From positions 2,815,863-2,879,862 of the forward strand of contig ONZQ02000002.1 of the NCBI GenBank assembly GCA_900312665.1: a stretch of DNA of 64,000 nucleotides. The letters are read 5' to 3'. The position numbers and the translations under genes are program-made. Source of the stretch: Cephalotrichum gorgonifer. Taxonomy: Eukaryota > Ascomycota > Sordariomycetes > Microascales > Microascaceae. The notes under the pieces were generated by a model that saw only the letters and a list, made by a program, of their open reading frames with translations, was not told the origin of the DNA and ran no database searches. Shown here piece after piece: positions 10,858-21,896 of this stretch (positions are counted from its first letter, which is position 1; each line of letters begins with the position of its first letter).

Positions 10858-11980
10858 GAGGGGCCGGAGGAGCTATCAAAGTCTCTATTTGGAGTCCCAG
10901 AGGATGATTAAGGGAGGATTGGAGAAGTACTGGTCCATTTGATTCTTTTCAGTCTTCCTGTTTTTGAGATGACGGTCTTTGTCCTTGTTGTCTCGTTGCC
11001 AGCCTGTGGTTGAATTCGTCCCATCTTTATTGTTGCCTCGTTGCTTACCGTGGCCGAATTTTTTCTTCTTCTTCTCATTACTACCTGTTCGCCGACCCGC
11101 CCAAGGACCGATTTCTCTGTCCTTTCCTTATTCTCAGAGGAAGGGACAGGTGGTGGAAAGAGGGCTATTGAGGCCAAGGAAGGAGAAGACTAGCCGACAG
11201 AGGATGGGCTGGAAGAAGAGGCAGAGGAGGAGGTCTCGCGTTGTCGACTTGCCCAAAGGGCGAAGCAACGTGATGTTACGCGAAGATGGTGCGCCGCAAG
11301 CAAAGAGAAGGATGCTAGGGCAATTGGGATCCCGGTGTTCTCCAGATGAAGTTTCGCTTAGCTTTATGAATTCATGTCACCAATACATGTATTATCTTCG
11401 CACTCGGGGTCGGACCAGGATACCATCATGTCGTAGTCGTAATGTGTTACCTCACACCCGCAGTCAGTGACTTAGTTCCGCTCCGACCAGGGTGCTGTCA
11501 TTTTGTGCTTGAGATGTCTTGCCCCACACTTGGATCCGGAGGGAGTCAAGGTGCTGCAGTGTCACAGGTCTCGTGAGGTGGATCTAATCGGCACTCGAAT
11601 TCGGGCCGGGAGCCCGGATGGGTTGCGGTCGTGACGTAATACGAGTTGTCTGTTTGGGCCTCAGAATTCTGTCACTGGATTGGTCCCTGACCGCGTGGTA
11701 GAAAGCGGGCAGCTCTGAGACAAGTTCGGTATCCAGCTGGGGGGTGTTACCTTGGGAAGCCAGGATCAGTTCTTGGCGTCGCAGCTCATTTGTATGATTT
11801 GTCATGGGCGGTAGCGTGCTCAAGGCCGGGATCCGCCCTTGTTGAGACGTGACCTGCCTTGCATCCAGTTAGTGTGGTTATGGGGAAAACTTGTGGAGGC
11901 TAACTTGTTAAGGTGGGTGTCGTGGTATTAACCACAATCGAGGATCGGTTGGGGGTAACAGCGAGATTCCGATAATAGTA

Positions 11981-12031
11981 GGTCGCCGCTAATGAGGACT
12001 CATGTCCCGAAGGACGAGTCCCACAACGACC
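11981..12031. other. Strong hairpin with CGAA tetraloop
   Basis: GGACTC (11996-12001) pairs perfectly with GAGTCC (12016-12021), and GTCC/GGAC inside it closes a CGAA loop, with a two-base AT bulge. An outer GGTCG (11981-11985)/CGACC (12027-12031) can also pair across CTAATGA and CACAA. It looks superficially like a hammerhead core but lacks the required bases. No gene or terminator context. Confidence 0.45.
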
Positions 12032-12827
12032 GCCGCCCACAGGAAGGTACAGATGGATATGTATGTACAGCATGTCATACGCGAGCGTTGACACAAAAAA
12101 GTACTAGCTTTGGCCTGAATTTTTTTTTCATAGATGCGCGCCACGCTGTACAATTGGTATTTTCTCACGAAACCACTACTGGGGCTCGTCTTTACCGTGG
12201 TTGATGGGAAAATTATGTCAGCGTTCAAGCGGGGGCTGACATTCCCACTACCACCCACTCACCGTCCGGGCGCAGGACTAGTCTTAACGTGGGGGAAAGT
12301 GTGGGGTGTGGGATTTCGGGACGGTCTCCGAACCAAGGCGGGGGTGCTCCTGCCGAGAACACCGTCCTGGGAAGGCGCACAATCCTGTCGGCCCTTCCGC
12401 CCCACGTGAGGCCCGAAGTCGGTAGTTTCCCTCGGCCGATGATTTGCGCTAAGGACACCCGTCCAGTTCCCACTGGCACGGCAAAATGGATTGGTCCCAG
12501 ATCCCAGAGACAGGTTCCTCCCCCCCCCGCTCCCCGCTCCCCGCTGCAAGCTGGACGCTGGCCCCTACTTACGTTACGTTTCGAAACGCTCCCGGACTGC
12601 CGTCGGATCCGTGCCGGGAGTGTGCTTTCTTCCCCTCGGTGACACGCTGGCCGGAACCCTCATTTGGCCTCACATTTCCCTCCTAACTCTCATTGTGTTG
12701 CTTGCCAATGCAGCAGTAGTATTTGGGGTGACCGCCGAAATAAGTTGATGCGTTAGGACCTGTCGTATAATTGGCAATCAACTTCATAGCACCCTACCCT
12801 ACCACCCTACCCTACCCTCCTTCCAAA

Positions 12828-15203
12828 ATGACACGCCCGCTCGTCCAAGCCACCAACGATGGTCGGCGCTACGAGCTCACCAGCCCCACGGCCATGCCCA
12901 AGGCTGGCGCCTTCCTATGGAACCAGAAGATGATGATACAAGCCACCTGCCGCGGCTATGCCACCGCCCAGTTCATGCAGCCCGAGCCGGCCAAGTACTC
13001 GCACGCGCCGAACCTCGAGGCCAAGACCTTCATGCAGCCCGAGCAGAACTACTACGCCCACCATCCAGGACGCTTCGTCTACGTCAAGGATGAGGAGACT
13101 GGCGACCTGTTCTCGGCCCCGTATGAGCCCGTCCGCGCGCCCGTGGACTCGTTCAACTTCTCCGCCGGCAAGAGCGACATCACCTGGACGACAGAGCACC
13201 TGGGTATCCGCGTCGAGATGAAGCTGGGTCTTCCCACCGAAGACGTCGCGGAGCTGTGGGCCATCACGGTGACCAACATTTCTGGCCGCCCTCGCAAAGT
13301 CAGCGTCTACCCCTCATTCACCATCGGCTACATGTCCTGGATGAACCAGTCAGCCCAGCACCGCGCGGACCTCGGCGGCATCATTGGCAGCTCCATCACC
13401 CCCTATCAGAAGGTCGACGACTACTGGAAGAACAAGTATCTCAAGGACAGGACGTACTTCCTCTGGGAGACGGAGCCCACCTCGTGGGAAGCCATGCACG
13501 ATGAGTTTGAGGGCGAGGGTGGGCTACACGCCCCTTCCGCCATTACCCAGAGGGAGGAGCTCGGCCGCCACATCTCAAATTATGAGACGCCCGCCGCCGT
13601 GGCGCAATATCGCCTGTCGCTGAAGGAGGACGAGACCACAGAGCTCCGTTTCATATTCGGCCCGGCGTTCGATGACAAGGAGATCCAGTCCATGAAAAGC
13701 AAGTACCTTAGCAAGGAGGCCTTTGAGACGTCAGCCAAGGAGTATGCGGAATACATCTCCCGCGGGGATGGGTGCATCAAGGTCGAGACCCCTGACGAGG
13801 ACTTGAACCACATGGTCAACCACTGGCTACCGCGCCAGGTCTTCTATCACGGCGACGTCAACCGACTAACAACGGACCCCCAGACCCGGAACTATCTCCA
13901 GGACAACATGGGCATGAGCTTCATCAAGCCCAGCGTCGCCCGCCAATCAATCATCCTCTCCCTCTCGCAGCAGGAGTCCACAGGCGCGATGCCCGACGGT
14001 ATCATCCTGGTCGAAGGAGCGGAGCTTAAGTACATCAACCAGGTCCCGCACACTGACCATTGCGTCTGGCTCCCCATGGCCCTAGAGCTCTACCTCGGAG
14101 AGTCAGCCGACTACGCCATCCTTGACGAGGTGGTGCCTACTGAGAATGGGGATACCTACACAGTCTTTGAGCGCTTCAGCCGCGCCATGGACTGGCTGCT
14201 CTCGGATCGCGACGCGCGGGGCCTCAACTTCATTGCCCAGGGCGACTGGTGCGACCCCATGAACATGGTCGGGTACAAGGGCAAGGGCGTCTCCGCCTGG
14301 CTGACCGTCGCGACGGGGTACGCCCTGAACCTGTGGGCCGCCATCTGCGAGCACCAGGGCAAGGCGGACGTGGCGGCGAGATACCGCGCTGGAGCGGACG
14401 AGGTCAACGGCGCGGCGAACAAGCACCTCTGGGACGGCGACTGGTACGCACGCGGCATCACGGACGACGACGTCACCTTCGGCATCAAGTCGGACCCAGA
14501 AGGCCGTATGTGGCTCAACCCGCAGTCCTTCTCCATCCTCAGCGGCGCGGCGGACGCCGAGAAGCGGGCCAAGATCTTCGACGAGGTGGACAGGCAGCTG
14601 GACACACCGTACGGCGTCCAGATGTTCGCGCCGGCGTTCACGGCGATGAGGGAGGACGTGGGCAGAGTCACACAGAAGTACTCCGGCTCGGCGGAGAACG
14701 GGTCCGTGTACAACCACGCCGCCGTTTTCTACGTCCACAGCCTCTACTCCATCGGGGAGAAGGACCGCGCCTTCAACGTGCTGAGGAAGATGATCCCCGG
14801 CCCGAGCGAGGAGGACCTCGTCCAGAGGGGCCAGCTGCCCATCTACGTCCCGAACTACTACAGGGGCGCGTGGCAGCTATATCCCCGGACCGCAGGTCGG
14901 TCGAGTCACCTCTTCAACACCGGAAGCGCGGCGTGGGTGTACAGGGAGTTCGTGGAGGGCCTCTGTGGTCTAAAGGGAGACGCGGAAGGTCTGATCATCA
15001 ACCCGCAGCTTCCTAAGGAGTGGGACGGCATGAAGGTTACCCGAGTCTTCCGGGAAGCCACTTTTGTCGTGGATGTCCGGAAGTCCAAAGATGTGAAGGA
15101 GGTGCAGGTTACGAGTGGCAATGAGGTTCTTCCTGGCGCTCGCGTGGTTGGTATTAAGCCGGGGGCTACTTACGAGCTCACCGTGCTTGTCCCCCAGGAG
15201 TAG
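12828..15203 (+). CDS. GH94 glycoside phosphorylase, probably cellobionic acid phosphorylase
   Basis: Single exon, 791 aa from ATG 12828; the frame extends 19 codons upstream without an ATG, through a CCCTAC-rich leader. The sequence has the GH94 layout: N-terminal beta-sandwich (YELTSPTAMPKAGAFLWN, then repeated beta strands), a linker, and an (alpha/alpha)6 barrel with NHWLPRQVFYHGDVNR and TRNYLQDNMGMSFI. QGDWCDPMNMVGYKG contains the Asp used as general acid in GH94, and SGSAENGSVYNHAAVF is the phosphate-side loop region. These enzymes reversibly phosphorolyse beta-1,4 disaccharides to alpha-glucose 1-phosphate. Fungal GH94 proteins of this length include the Neurospora 4-O-beta-glucosyl-gluconate (cellobionic acid) phosphorylase, so I infer that role in intracellular use of oxidised cellulose products. 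No signal peptide. Substrate is not proven by the sequence. Confidence 0.88.
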   Translation: MTRPLVQATNDGRRYELTSPTAMPKAGAFLWNQKMMIQATCRGYATAQFMQPEPAKYSHAPNLEAKTFMQPEQNYYAHHPGRFVYVKDEETGDLFSAPYEPVRAPVDSFNFSAGKSDITWTTEHLGIRVEMKLGLPTEDVAELWAITVTNISGRPRKVSVYPSFTIGYMSWMNQSAQHRADLGGIIGSSITPYQKVDDYWKNKYLKDRTYFLWETEPTSWEAMHDEFEGEGGLHAPSAITQREELGRHISNYETPAAVAQYRLSLKEDETTELRFIFGPAFDDKEIQSMKSKYLSKEAFETSAKEYAEYISRGDGCIKVETPDEDLNHMVNHWLPRQVFYHGDVNRLTTDPQTRNYLQDNMGMSFIKPSVARQSIILSLSQQESTGAMPDGIILVEGAELKYINQVPHTDHCVWLPMALELYLGESADYAILDEVVPTENGDTYTVFERFSRAMDWLLSDRDARGLNFIAQGDWCDPMNMVGYKGKGVSAWLTVATGYALNLWAAICEHQGKADVAARYRAGADEVNGAANKHLWDGDWYARGITDDDVTFGIKSDPEGRMWLNPQSFSILSGAADAEKRAKIFDEVDRQLDTPYGVQMFAPAFTAMREDVGRVTQKYSGSAENGSVYNHAAVFYVHSLYSIGEKDRAFNVLRKMIPGPSEEDLVQRGQLPIYVPNYYRGAWQLYPRTAGRSSHLFNTGSAAWVYREFVEGLCGLKGDAEGLIINPQLPKEWDGMKVTRVFREATFVVDVRKSKDVKEVQVTSGNEVLPGARVVGIKPGATYELTVLVPQE

Positions 15204-15836
15204 GTTGGCTATTTCGGACTATATGTGAACAAAGTGTGTTCTACGGATGAGCCTTTGATTTTAGAGCTACCCCTTGAATTTAAAAGGGCCTGTTTCGAGA
15301 GTTTATATTTCTTCGCCCGCGTTTGCAATGATTATACTAGCTGCTTCTCGCTCGCATGAGGCCAGCTACTTATATTTCTAAATTAGGGAATTCGCATGTG
15401 TGCAAATACGGAGACCTATGAGGAGGGTAGATAGCGATAGGGATCAGGCGAATGCCGACCTATACCTAGAATACATGGAACTGCCAGCCGGATACGGATT
15501 GCCAACCGCACCAAGCAACCAACAAGCGCTTAAATCCCATCTTTGCCCTCGTGGCCTGGCCCGAAGCTGAGAAACATCGAGGTAAGAGTCGATCTTTTAA
15601 CCACCAGAAGCGCTTAGAATGATACGGGCTCCATACATATGATGTGCATCGACGAACCATACAATGTACCTAAATACCTTATACCGAGTAAAATCCTTCA
15701 ATTTACAACGCGCACGTACGCGCACGTCTTTTCGTGGCAGCAGTAATTGGGACATGGAGGTTGCGGGCGAGTATTGACGGGTGTAGACACATGTCCGTCA
15801 TGGTACATTCAAGTCACGTGCGGTGGGGTCCTCAAA

Positions 15837-15843
15837 TGACTCA
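15837..15843 (+). promoter_or_regulatory. TGACTCA element (Gcn4/CPC1-type), distal
   Basis: Perfect match to the consensus of the amino-acid cross-pathway regulator (Gcn4/CpcA/CPC1), about 250 bp upstream of the dihydroorotase ATG. CACGTG lies just upstream at 15815-15820. Confidence 0.5.
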
Positions 15844-15953
15844 AGTGAGCTCTCTGTGCGCGTTCTCGCACTCAGGGGTGGACCGTGTAGCCCCTCCAGA
15901 GCTTGGTGACGTATCAGGTGCATCCACTTGCCAACAGGATCACTTTGCTAAGC

Positions 15954-15960
15954 TGACTCA
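15954..15960 (+). promoter_or_regulatory. TGACTCA element (Gcn4/CPC1-type), proximal
   Basis: Second perfect TGACTCA, about 130 bp upstream of the dihydroorotase ATG. A TGACGTA half-CRE is at 15906-15912. Two exact 7-mers within 125 bp are unlikely by chance and suggest cross-pathway control of the pyrimidine gene. Confidence 0.5.
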
Positions 15961-16089
15961 ACAAGGGTGGGTGGCGGGGTGACTGATAAACAGATTAGAA
16001 TTTTCCCATCGTCATCGCGGGGCACTTTCACAAGGGACCAAAATCAGCCGCAAAAGCATCCGCGAGCCAAATTCCGACCACCGATCAAA

Positions 16090-17790
16090 ATGCAAATTAA
16101 GACGACCCAGAGGCTGGAGCTGCCGCCCTCGGCGGACATGCATGTCCATTTGCGCCAGGGAGACATGATGAAAGTTGTTGCTCCCACGGTGACCCAAGGT
16201 GGGGTTGACACGGCTTTTGTGTATGACTTCATCCTATGTATCCCGTGGCCGGATGGGTGAGCTAACCACTGACTATAGCATGCCGAATCTCGTACGTACT
16301 CATGCCATGGAGTCAAGCAGCCGACTCTGTATTCCGTTCCCACAGAGTGCGGTAGCTAGTGTTAACCTAGTTTAGGTGCCTCCTATTACAACTGTTGAAC
16401 GTGTACGTAAACCCTTCGTGATATGCCGTCCACGGCTATATACGAACCAAAAGGATATGAACCAATGACTAACCATGGAAAAGGTCCTTGAATACCAAAC
16501 CCAGCTTCGTGATCTGGCACCGGATGTTAACTTCCTCATGTCCCTTTTCGTGAGTTCCCCCGCGCACTTTAGTTTGCTCCGGACTGGAGAGTCTAACTCA
16601 GGCTCAGCTTCATCCCTCGGTAACGCCCGAGGTAATTGCCCAAGCCTCAGCGGCGGGTGTAGCGGGTGTGAAGATGTACCCCCAAGGTGGGCGCCCACTC
16701 TCTCAGACACGGCTCTAGTATGATAGCTGACACGTTTCAGGGGTAACTACCAACTCTGAGTCTGGCGTCTCTGACCTCGAGGCCTTCTACGACACCTTCT
16801 CTGCGATGGAGAAGCATGATCTTGGTATGCACGCTCAGTCCCCTCTCCCTTCGTTACATCCTTTCTTGTAGCCGGTGACGACTATCCTCGTATAGTCATT
16901 GAAGCTAATCGAATTCGGAACGAAAGTCCTCAACCTCCACGGAGAGGTCCTAGAGTCGCTCGCACCCGAGGGTACAACGCTGGAAGAGGCGTTCCTCCCC
17001 ACACTCAAGAAGCTCCACGACCGATTCCCGAAGCTACGCATTGTGGTACGTCTACCTCTCTGCCCCGAATTGCACCTACAAAGCTAACACCGAGCCTAGC
17101 TTGAGCACTGCACCACCGCCGCGGCGGTAGAGGCAGTGCGGGCGTGTGGGCCCACTGTCGGAGGTAAGACCACATTTCACTAGAGGGTAGAGCGAGTGGG
17201 ACTGATGTCCTGGACAATAGCGACCATCACGGCACACCATCTTTACCTTACGTCGACCGAGGCTTGCTGTGATCCCTTCGCCTTTTGCAAGCCGATCCCG
17301 AAGAAGCCCACAGATCGCCATGCGCTTCTCAAGACCGTTGTTAGCGGCGACCCCAAGTTCTTCTTGTAAGCCTGCCTCCAGATATACTCCCCTGTACCCA
17401 CCCCCGCTCGTACTAACTATCAACGTCTTCAGCGGGAGTGACAGTGCGCCTCACCTCAAGCAATCCAAGACGTCTGCTGAGAAGGGGAAGGCCCCGGCTG
17501 GTGTGTTCACCCAGCCCGTCGCCACTCAGCTTGTGCTACTCGCCCTCGAAGAGGGGATCGAGCGCGGCGACATTGCGGAGGCGGACGTAACCCAGGAGAA
17601 GCTGGAAGGGTTCCTCAGCAGGAATGGGCGGCGATTCTATAAGCTCCCGGAGGAGTCGAAGACCAAGCTCGTGCTGGAGAGGAAAGGGGAGAAGATTTCC
17701 GACAGCGTGCGGAATGAGAGCGGGGATGTTGAGGTTGGGATCTCTAGGGCTGGGAGTGAGGTGTTTAGTCTGAGGTTCGAGAAGGTGTGA
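16090..17790 (+). CDS. Dihydroorotase
   Basis: Ten exons: 16090..16220, 16279..16291, 16376..16402, 16484..16549, 16608..16686, 16741..16824, 16927..17045, 17100..17163, 17221..17365, 17433..17790; total 361 aa, the usual size of the monofunctional PyrC/Ura4-type enzyme. It catalyses ring closure of N-carbamoyl-aspartate to dihydroorotate in de novo pyrimidine synthesis, in the cytosol. Visible active-site elements: DMHVHLRQGDM (HxH metal ligands), MPNLVPP, VAGVKMYPQG (carboxylated Lys), LNLHGE (His), ITAHHLY (His) and GSDSAPH (catalytic Asp). Every junction preserves frame. The 13-nt second exon codes only the MPNL core and the third exon is 27 nt. The exon 7 acceptor (GAAAG at 16926) has a weak pyrimidine tract but fits the protein. 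Function is certain. Confidence 0.95.
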
Positions 17791-19831
17791 TGCTCCGAAT
17801 TTGAGGCATATAACGTGCCTTTGAGTGCGGTGTAATAAATAAAACAGCGCCGATATAAAGAGAGTAGTAGCCCGCGTCTGACATACTACTCTCCGATGCT
17901 ACTTGTCCCAGAACACCACACCCCTTTTGTCAGCACGGGACTGGAAGGGTCTGCATGCGATAGGTTAATTGGCCATGTCAGCTCTCCCGCGCCTTTAATC
18001 CGCTCCGGTCATCTTCTAGCCTCCACTCTAGCGTTCACGATCAACGCGCCAAGCTCTATAAGGCAGACTAGGTAGGTCCAGACTGGCCCGAGACTACCTG
18101 TCAAGCGCTGTCAAACTTCCCGGTGGCGATCTTTTGATGTCGATCATCTGGATGATACCGGGTGTCTTACCGGGTAAATAAAGGATGGATGATTGGTTTG
18201 TGCAGACAACATAGGGAGGACCCGCGACTTTGGCAAACTGCCTCTTCTCCGGAGCATGCGACCCTCAAGGGCATACGGCGGTGGCCCGCTCAGGGCGCAC
18301 AGATTGATCCTGTGACCGACACCGTTGTCTGTACTTGGGTGGATGCGTTTCCGGGATATATGTCCCCAAAAGAATAGATACTTTTTGTACACTGGGCCAG
18401 AGGTGGGATCTCCATCCACAATGCTTGCTTTTGTTTTATCATCCCTCACGGGGATGTTGCACAAAGACGTCATGCAGTCTAGATCTCCTTGGCTGGATGG
18501 GATTGCGCCAAAAACCCCGGGTATGTCGGTTCGTTCGGTATCGTGAGTGGGTGTCCTCCATATTTGGGACTTTGTTTGTCGGTATCGTGGAGCAAGGTTG
18601 GTATCGAAGTATGGGGTATGGAACATCAGGATGACGATTCGCCAAGCATTCTGCCGAGTCTTCGTCGTGATATGTGCCGGTGATTCGGAGGTGGGAGGAC
18701 TGACAGGAAGGAGGGTGGGGTGGGGTGTTGGCACACGGGGTTGGATGCATGTCATGGCATCTCAGCCCGCCGTCAACCCGGACAGGCCAGTCGGGCCTTA
18801 TGTTTCTCGGGTCCGCAATTATATATTGGGGGGAAAGTGGCCCGGACATCATCCCCTCAAGCGTCATTTATTCCCGGCTATCCTGCCCACCCCTTTCGGC
18901 ATCCGGCTTTTTCACTCACGTTTATTTTATCTCCACGGGGGACATGAGCTTGTCCTTATTCATTCCTTTGTCAGGGGGACCTTTGCCTATTTTTTTTTAT
19001 TGCAGATGACAGTCGGGAAAAGGGTTTCCTTCAGAGCCTGAGGGCTGAGGCTCTAGACGCAAAATAGTGGTAATGAACTACGAAATTAAGCTTAATATCT
19101 AGGGCCACCGCCCGACTAATATTCAAGGTGTAATTTTCAATACCCTCCACTTGTTTGGCCCATCATCTCCCATCCCTTCTCGGCTGTTCGGAAATCTACC
19201 ATGGCCCACTAGAGTGTGAAACTCTCTCCAGATTATAGTACCCGCCGCGTCAGCATTCAGCCGGAAAAAAACCCGGCAATTTATCGCGAAGGTCCTGGAC
19301 GACAACGGCCGTCACCCAAAATTTACCCCGCAACCTATTAATATGCCAGGAGGCAGATGGAAAGACTTTTTACCACTGTGGGGCCGGGCCTGTCTGAGGT
19401 ATAGGCTTTTTTGTTATCGGGGCCAATATGCCCTCCATACGCGATCGTTCTAGCTTGTTTCCTTCGCCCTCCGTCCGTACTACCACTTCCATATGTGGAC
19501 ACGCGGTACAGGGGTAATGGAACCGAGCCCGGCTCCTGGTTCCGCACCTGGATGAAGGCGGTTACGGGGTTCTGGTAGAAGGATTTTCCTTGTTTAACGG
19601 GTTCATCAATAACCACATTTCCCGCGTTGAGTGGGGGATGGTGGAACTACAATATCTAGGGGAGACCCTTGACCTTTTCCAGAAAATTCTTGAACTTCAC
19701 CTCTCTCCACTTCATCTTCTCGTGGTCAGGGCATCCAAAGGAAAGTCTCTTTCCACTTTGTTAGGTTACCAGACGACAGTGCAGCCCAACATAGAAGAGA
19801 TAGCTCCACGCTAGGGAGTCTCTGTCTGAAT
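17791..19831. other. Intergenic, no supported gene
   Basis: About 2 kb. Open frames up to about 200 codons occur on both strands around 18.1-19.0 kb (longest minus, 18144-18755), but they overlap each other and show no family motif or splice structure. The proximal part is the tyrosinase promoter. Confidence 0.5.
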
Positions 19832-21237
19832 ATGCGTCTCTTCCGTGCCTTTGCCGCCACTGCGCTGGCTGGCCTCGTCGCTGCCGATGCAGTGAACGAT
19901 CTCGAGAATAAAGGCCGTGTTGCGCTCGACGCGACCATCGCCAAATCGACAACGTGTTCCAACGACAAGCTCCAGGTTCGAAGGGAATGGTATGCTTACG
20001 AAAATGCACACGCGCCGCCGGAATGCTAGCACAGGGCACATTGCTGATTAGGTCATATTGTGAAACAGGGGCGATATTACTCCCGAAGCTAGACGCGAGT
20101 GGATCGACGCCGTGCTCTGCTTGATGGACACCCCGTCAAAGCTCGACCCGGCCACCTATCCGGGCGCCAAGAACCGATATGACGATTTCGTGGTGGTTCA
20201 CATGAACCAGACTCTCTCCATCCACGGGACGGTGCGTTTACCCTCTCTTTGGGAATTTGGTCTATAGAATCGAGAGTCTGGTGGCTAAGATCGTTTTGCA
20301 GGGCAACTTCCTGGTGTGGCACCGCTACTATGTCTACTTGTGGGAGAAGGCTCTCCAGGATGAGTGCGGCTACAAGGGGACCCAGCCGGTATGTTAATTC
20401 CCTTCTTCTCCCACACTCTAGTGGAGCTGTATCCTTTACTGAACAAATCCGTAGTACTGGGATTATGGACGTTGGCAGGCGGATCCTTTGGCCTCCCCGC
20501 TCTTTGACGGAAGCGATACTAGTCTCGGAGGTAACGGCGCACCTAGGACCCTAAAGGAAAAGCGAGAGATGCGAAGCAAGCGACAGTTCGGTGGAGGCGG
20601 ATTCGGCGGATTTGGTGGCGGAGGCAATGGTGGCGGTTGTGTGACGACTGGTCCCTTCAAGGAGTAAGTGGCCCCTGTCGTGTTGGAAAGTGAGACGAAA
20701 CTAACCCTCCCACGCAGTATGGTCGTTACCCTTGGCCCCATGGCCGCCGTTGTCCAGCCCGCCCCCGCTGCAAACCCCCAGGCGAACGGCTACGGAAGCA
20801 ACCCCCGCTGTCTCCGTCGTGACATCACGGCCACTCTCGGGCAGAACTACGGAAAGACCACCGACATCGTCAACACCATCACGAACTACCCCACCGTAGT
20901 GGCGTTCCAGAACTTCCTGCAGGGCGGCCAGGGCGTCCACGGCGTCGGCCACTTCACCGTCGCTGGCGACCCGGGCGGTGACTTCTACATCTCTCCCAAC
21001 GAGCCGTCCTTCTGGCTGCACCATGCCATGATCGACCGTATCTGGACCATCTGGCAGAGCCAGGACTACGAAAACAGGAGGATGGCGATGCAGGGTGGCA
21101 CGAGGATGATGGGAGGAGGCCCGGCGCAGACGCTCGATGACCCTGTCGAGATGAACGTTGTCGGCCCCACGTATGCCATCAGGGACTTGATGAGCTCCGT
21201 CGACGGGCCTGGGCCTTTCTGCTATGTTTACGAGTAG
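19832..21237 (+). CDS. Secreted tyrosinase-domain copper protein
   Basis: Five exons: 19832..19989, 20069..20231, 20302..20388, 20455..20663, 20718..21237; 378 aa. Signal peptide at residues 1-19 (LAGLVAADA). It is a type-3 copper tyrosinase domain. The CuA ligands are H in VVVHMNQ, H in SIHGT and H in LVWHRYY (the last two spaced H-x8-H). The CuB ligands are HGVGHF (H-x3-H) and FWLHHAMIDRIW. YWDYGRW is the conserved aromatic block. Between CuA and CuB lies an unusual Gly-rich insert (FGGGGFGGFGGGGNGGG) just after a basic KEKREMRSKR segment. Such secreted fungal enzymes oxidise mono- or diphenols. The protein ends soon after CuB (CYVYE) and lacks the long C-terminal lid of classical mushroom tyrosinase. 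Family sure; substrate unknown. Confidence 0.92.
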
Positions 21238-21896
21238 AGTGGTCCCATGTGGCGTGTGGCAGGGCTCCTGTTTGGCTCTTGGGGGCCTTGTGTGAGGCTA
21301 GTTATGCGCGATGCTTCTACTTCTCGGATATACTTTGGCATGATGTCGTGCTTTCAGCACCCTTTCCTCCAACTTGTTGTGAGGGAGATGTTAAGACGGA
21401 TAGTCGAATGTTTTTATCTCCAGCGCTTTGTGACCGATTAGCTGCATCTTTAAAACGATAAAGCATTCAACATGAATATTCAAATATTCAGCGTATATGT
21501 CAGATGCAGTGGGATTCTGCCGGATATGAGGGTGTGGAGCGCGTTATTAGCCACAAGCGAGCGGCTTGATAGATTGCTCTAGAATTGCCAGGCAGACCTT
21601 CCACACTCATAGCCACGTAAGCCCATCTGCAATAGGGTCAAAAGATGCTAACTGGGTGTTGTGGTGCTCTATGAAGCTATCACTACCCCATTTGATAACC
21701 CACAACACATGAGCCTCGATTGAGCGGCTTACTGGGGGACTGGAGAAGTGATATAGCCACCAGATGGTTGAAAAATATTATTAAATACTTATTAAGCGAA
21801 AGAGAAGCGTGCCAATAATCGTCGTGTATTCATCTGAGCAACACACGACGAAGGATGAGCTGAACGAAGGAAACTCCAAACACCAGAATCTATCAG
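21238..21896. other. Convergent intergenic region
   Basis: About 660 bp between tyrosinase (+) and subtilase (-) stop codons. AT-rich around 21770-21800. Short overlapping frames only; nothing else seen. Confidence 0.55.

Larger units (their letters stand above)
8917..12827. other. Gene-poor region with possible decayed coding sequence
   Basis: About 3.9 kb without a confident gene. It contains one possible short coding remnant (10627-10857), described separately, and a strong hairpin at 11996-12021. Pro-rich and Lys/Arg-rich patches with interrupted frames between about 10.4 and 11.3 kb suggest decayed coding DNA, but I recognise no domain. The last 40 bp before the GH94 start are CCCTAC-rich and belong to its leader. 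Confidence 0.5.
15204..16089. other. Intergenic / dihydroorotase promoter region
   Basis: About 890 bp. No gene seen. The proximal part carries two perfect TGACTCA elements, a CACGTG and a TGACGTA, annotated separately; it is the presumed promoter of the dihydroorotase gene. Confidence 0.6.

Noticed and set aside
11981..12031. Functional hammerhead ribozyme
   Set aside because: The core reads CTAATGA instead of CUGAUGA, the GAAA is missing, and the outer helix closes across the wrong strands.
12791..12822. CCCTAC repeats as telomere-like sequence
   Set aside because: Only a few imperfect units directly before a start codon; better explained as a pyrimidine-rich leader.
14103..14738. 211-codon minus-strand frame inside GH94
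   Set aside because: High-GC antisense shadow of the confirmed coding frame.
18144..18755. 203-codon minus-strand open frame
   Set aside because: Overlaps frames of similar length on the other strand and has no domain, signal peptide or splice pattern.
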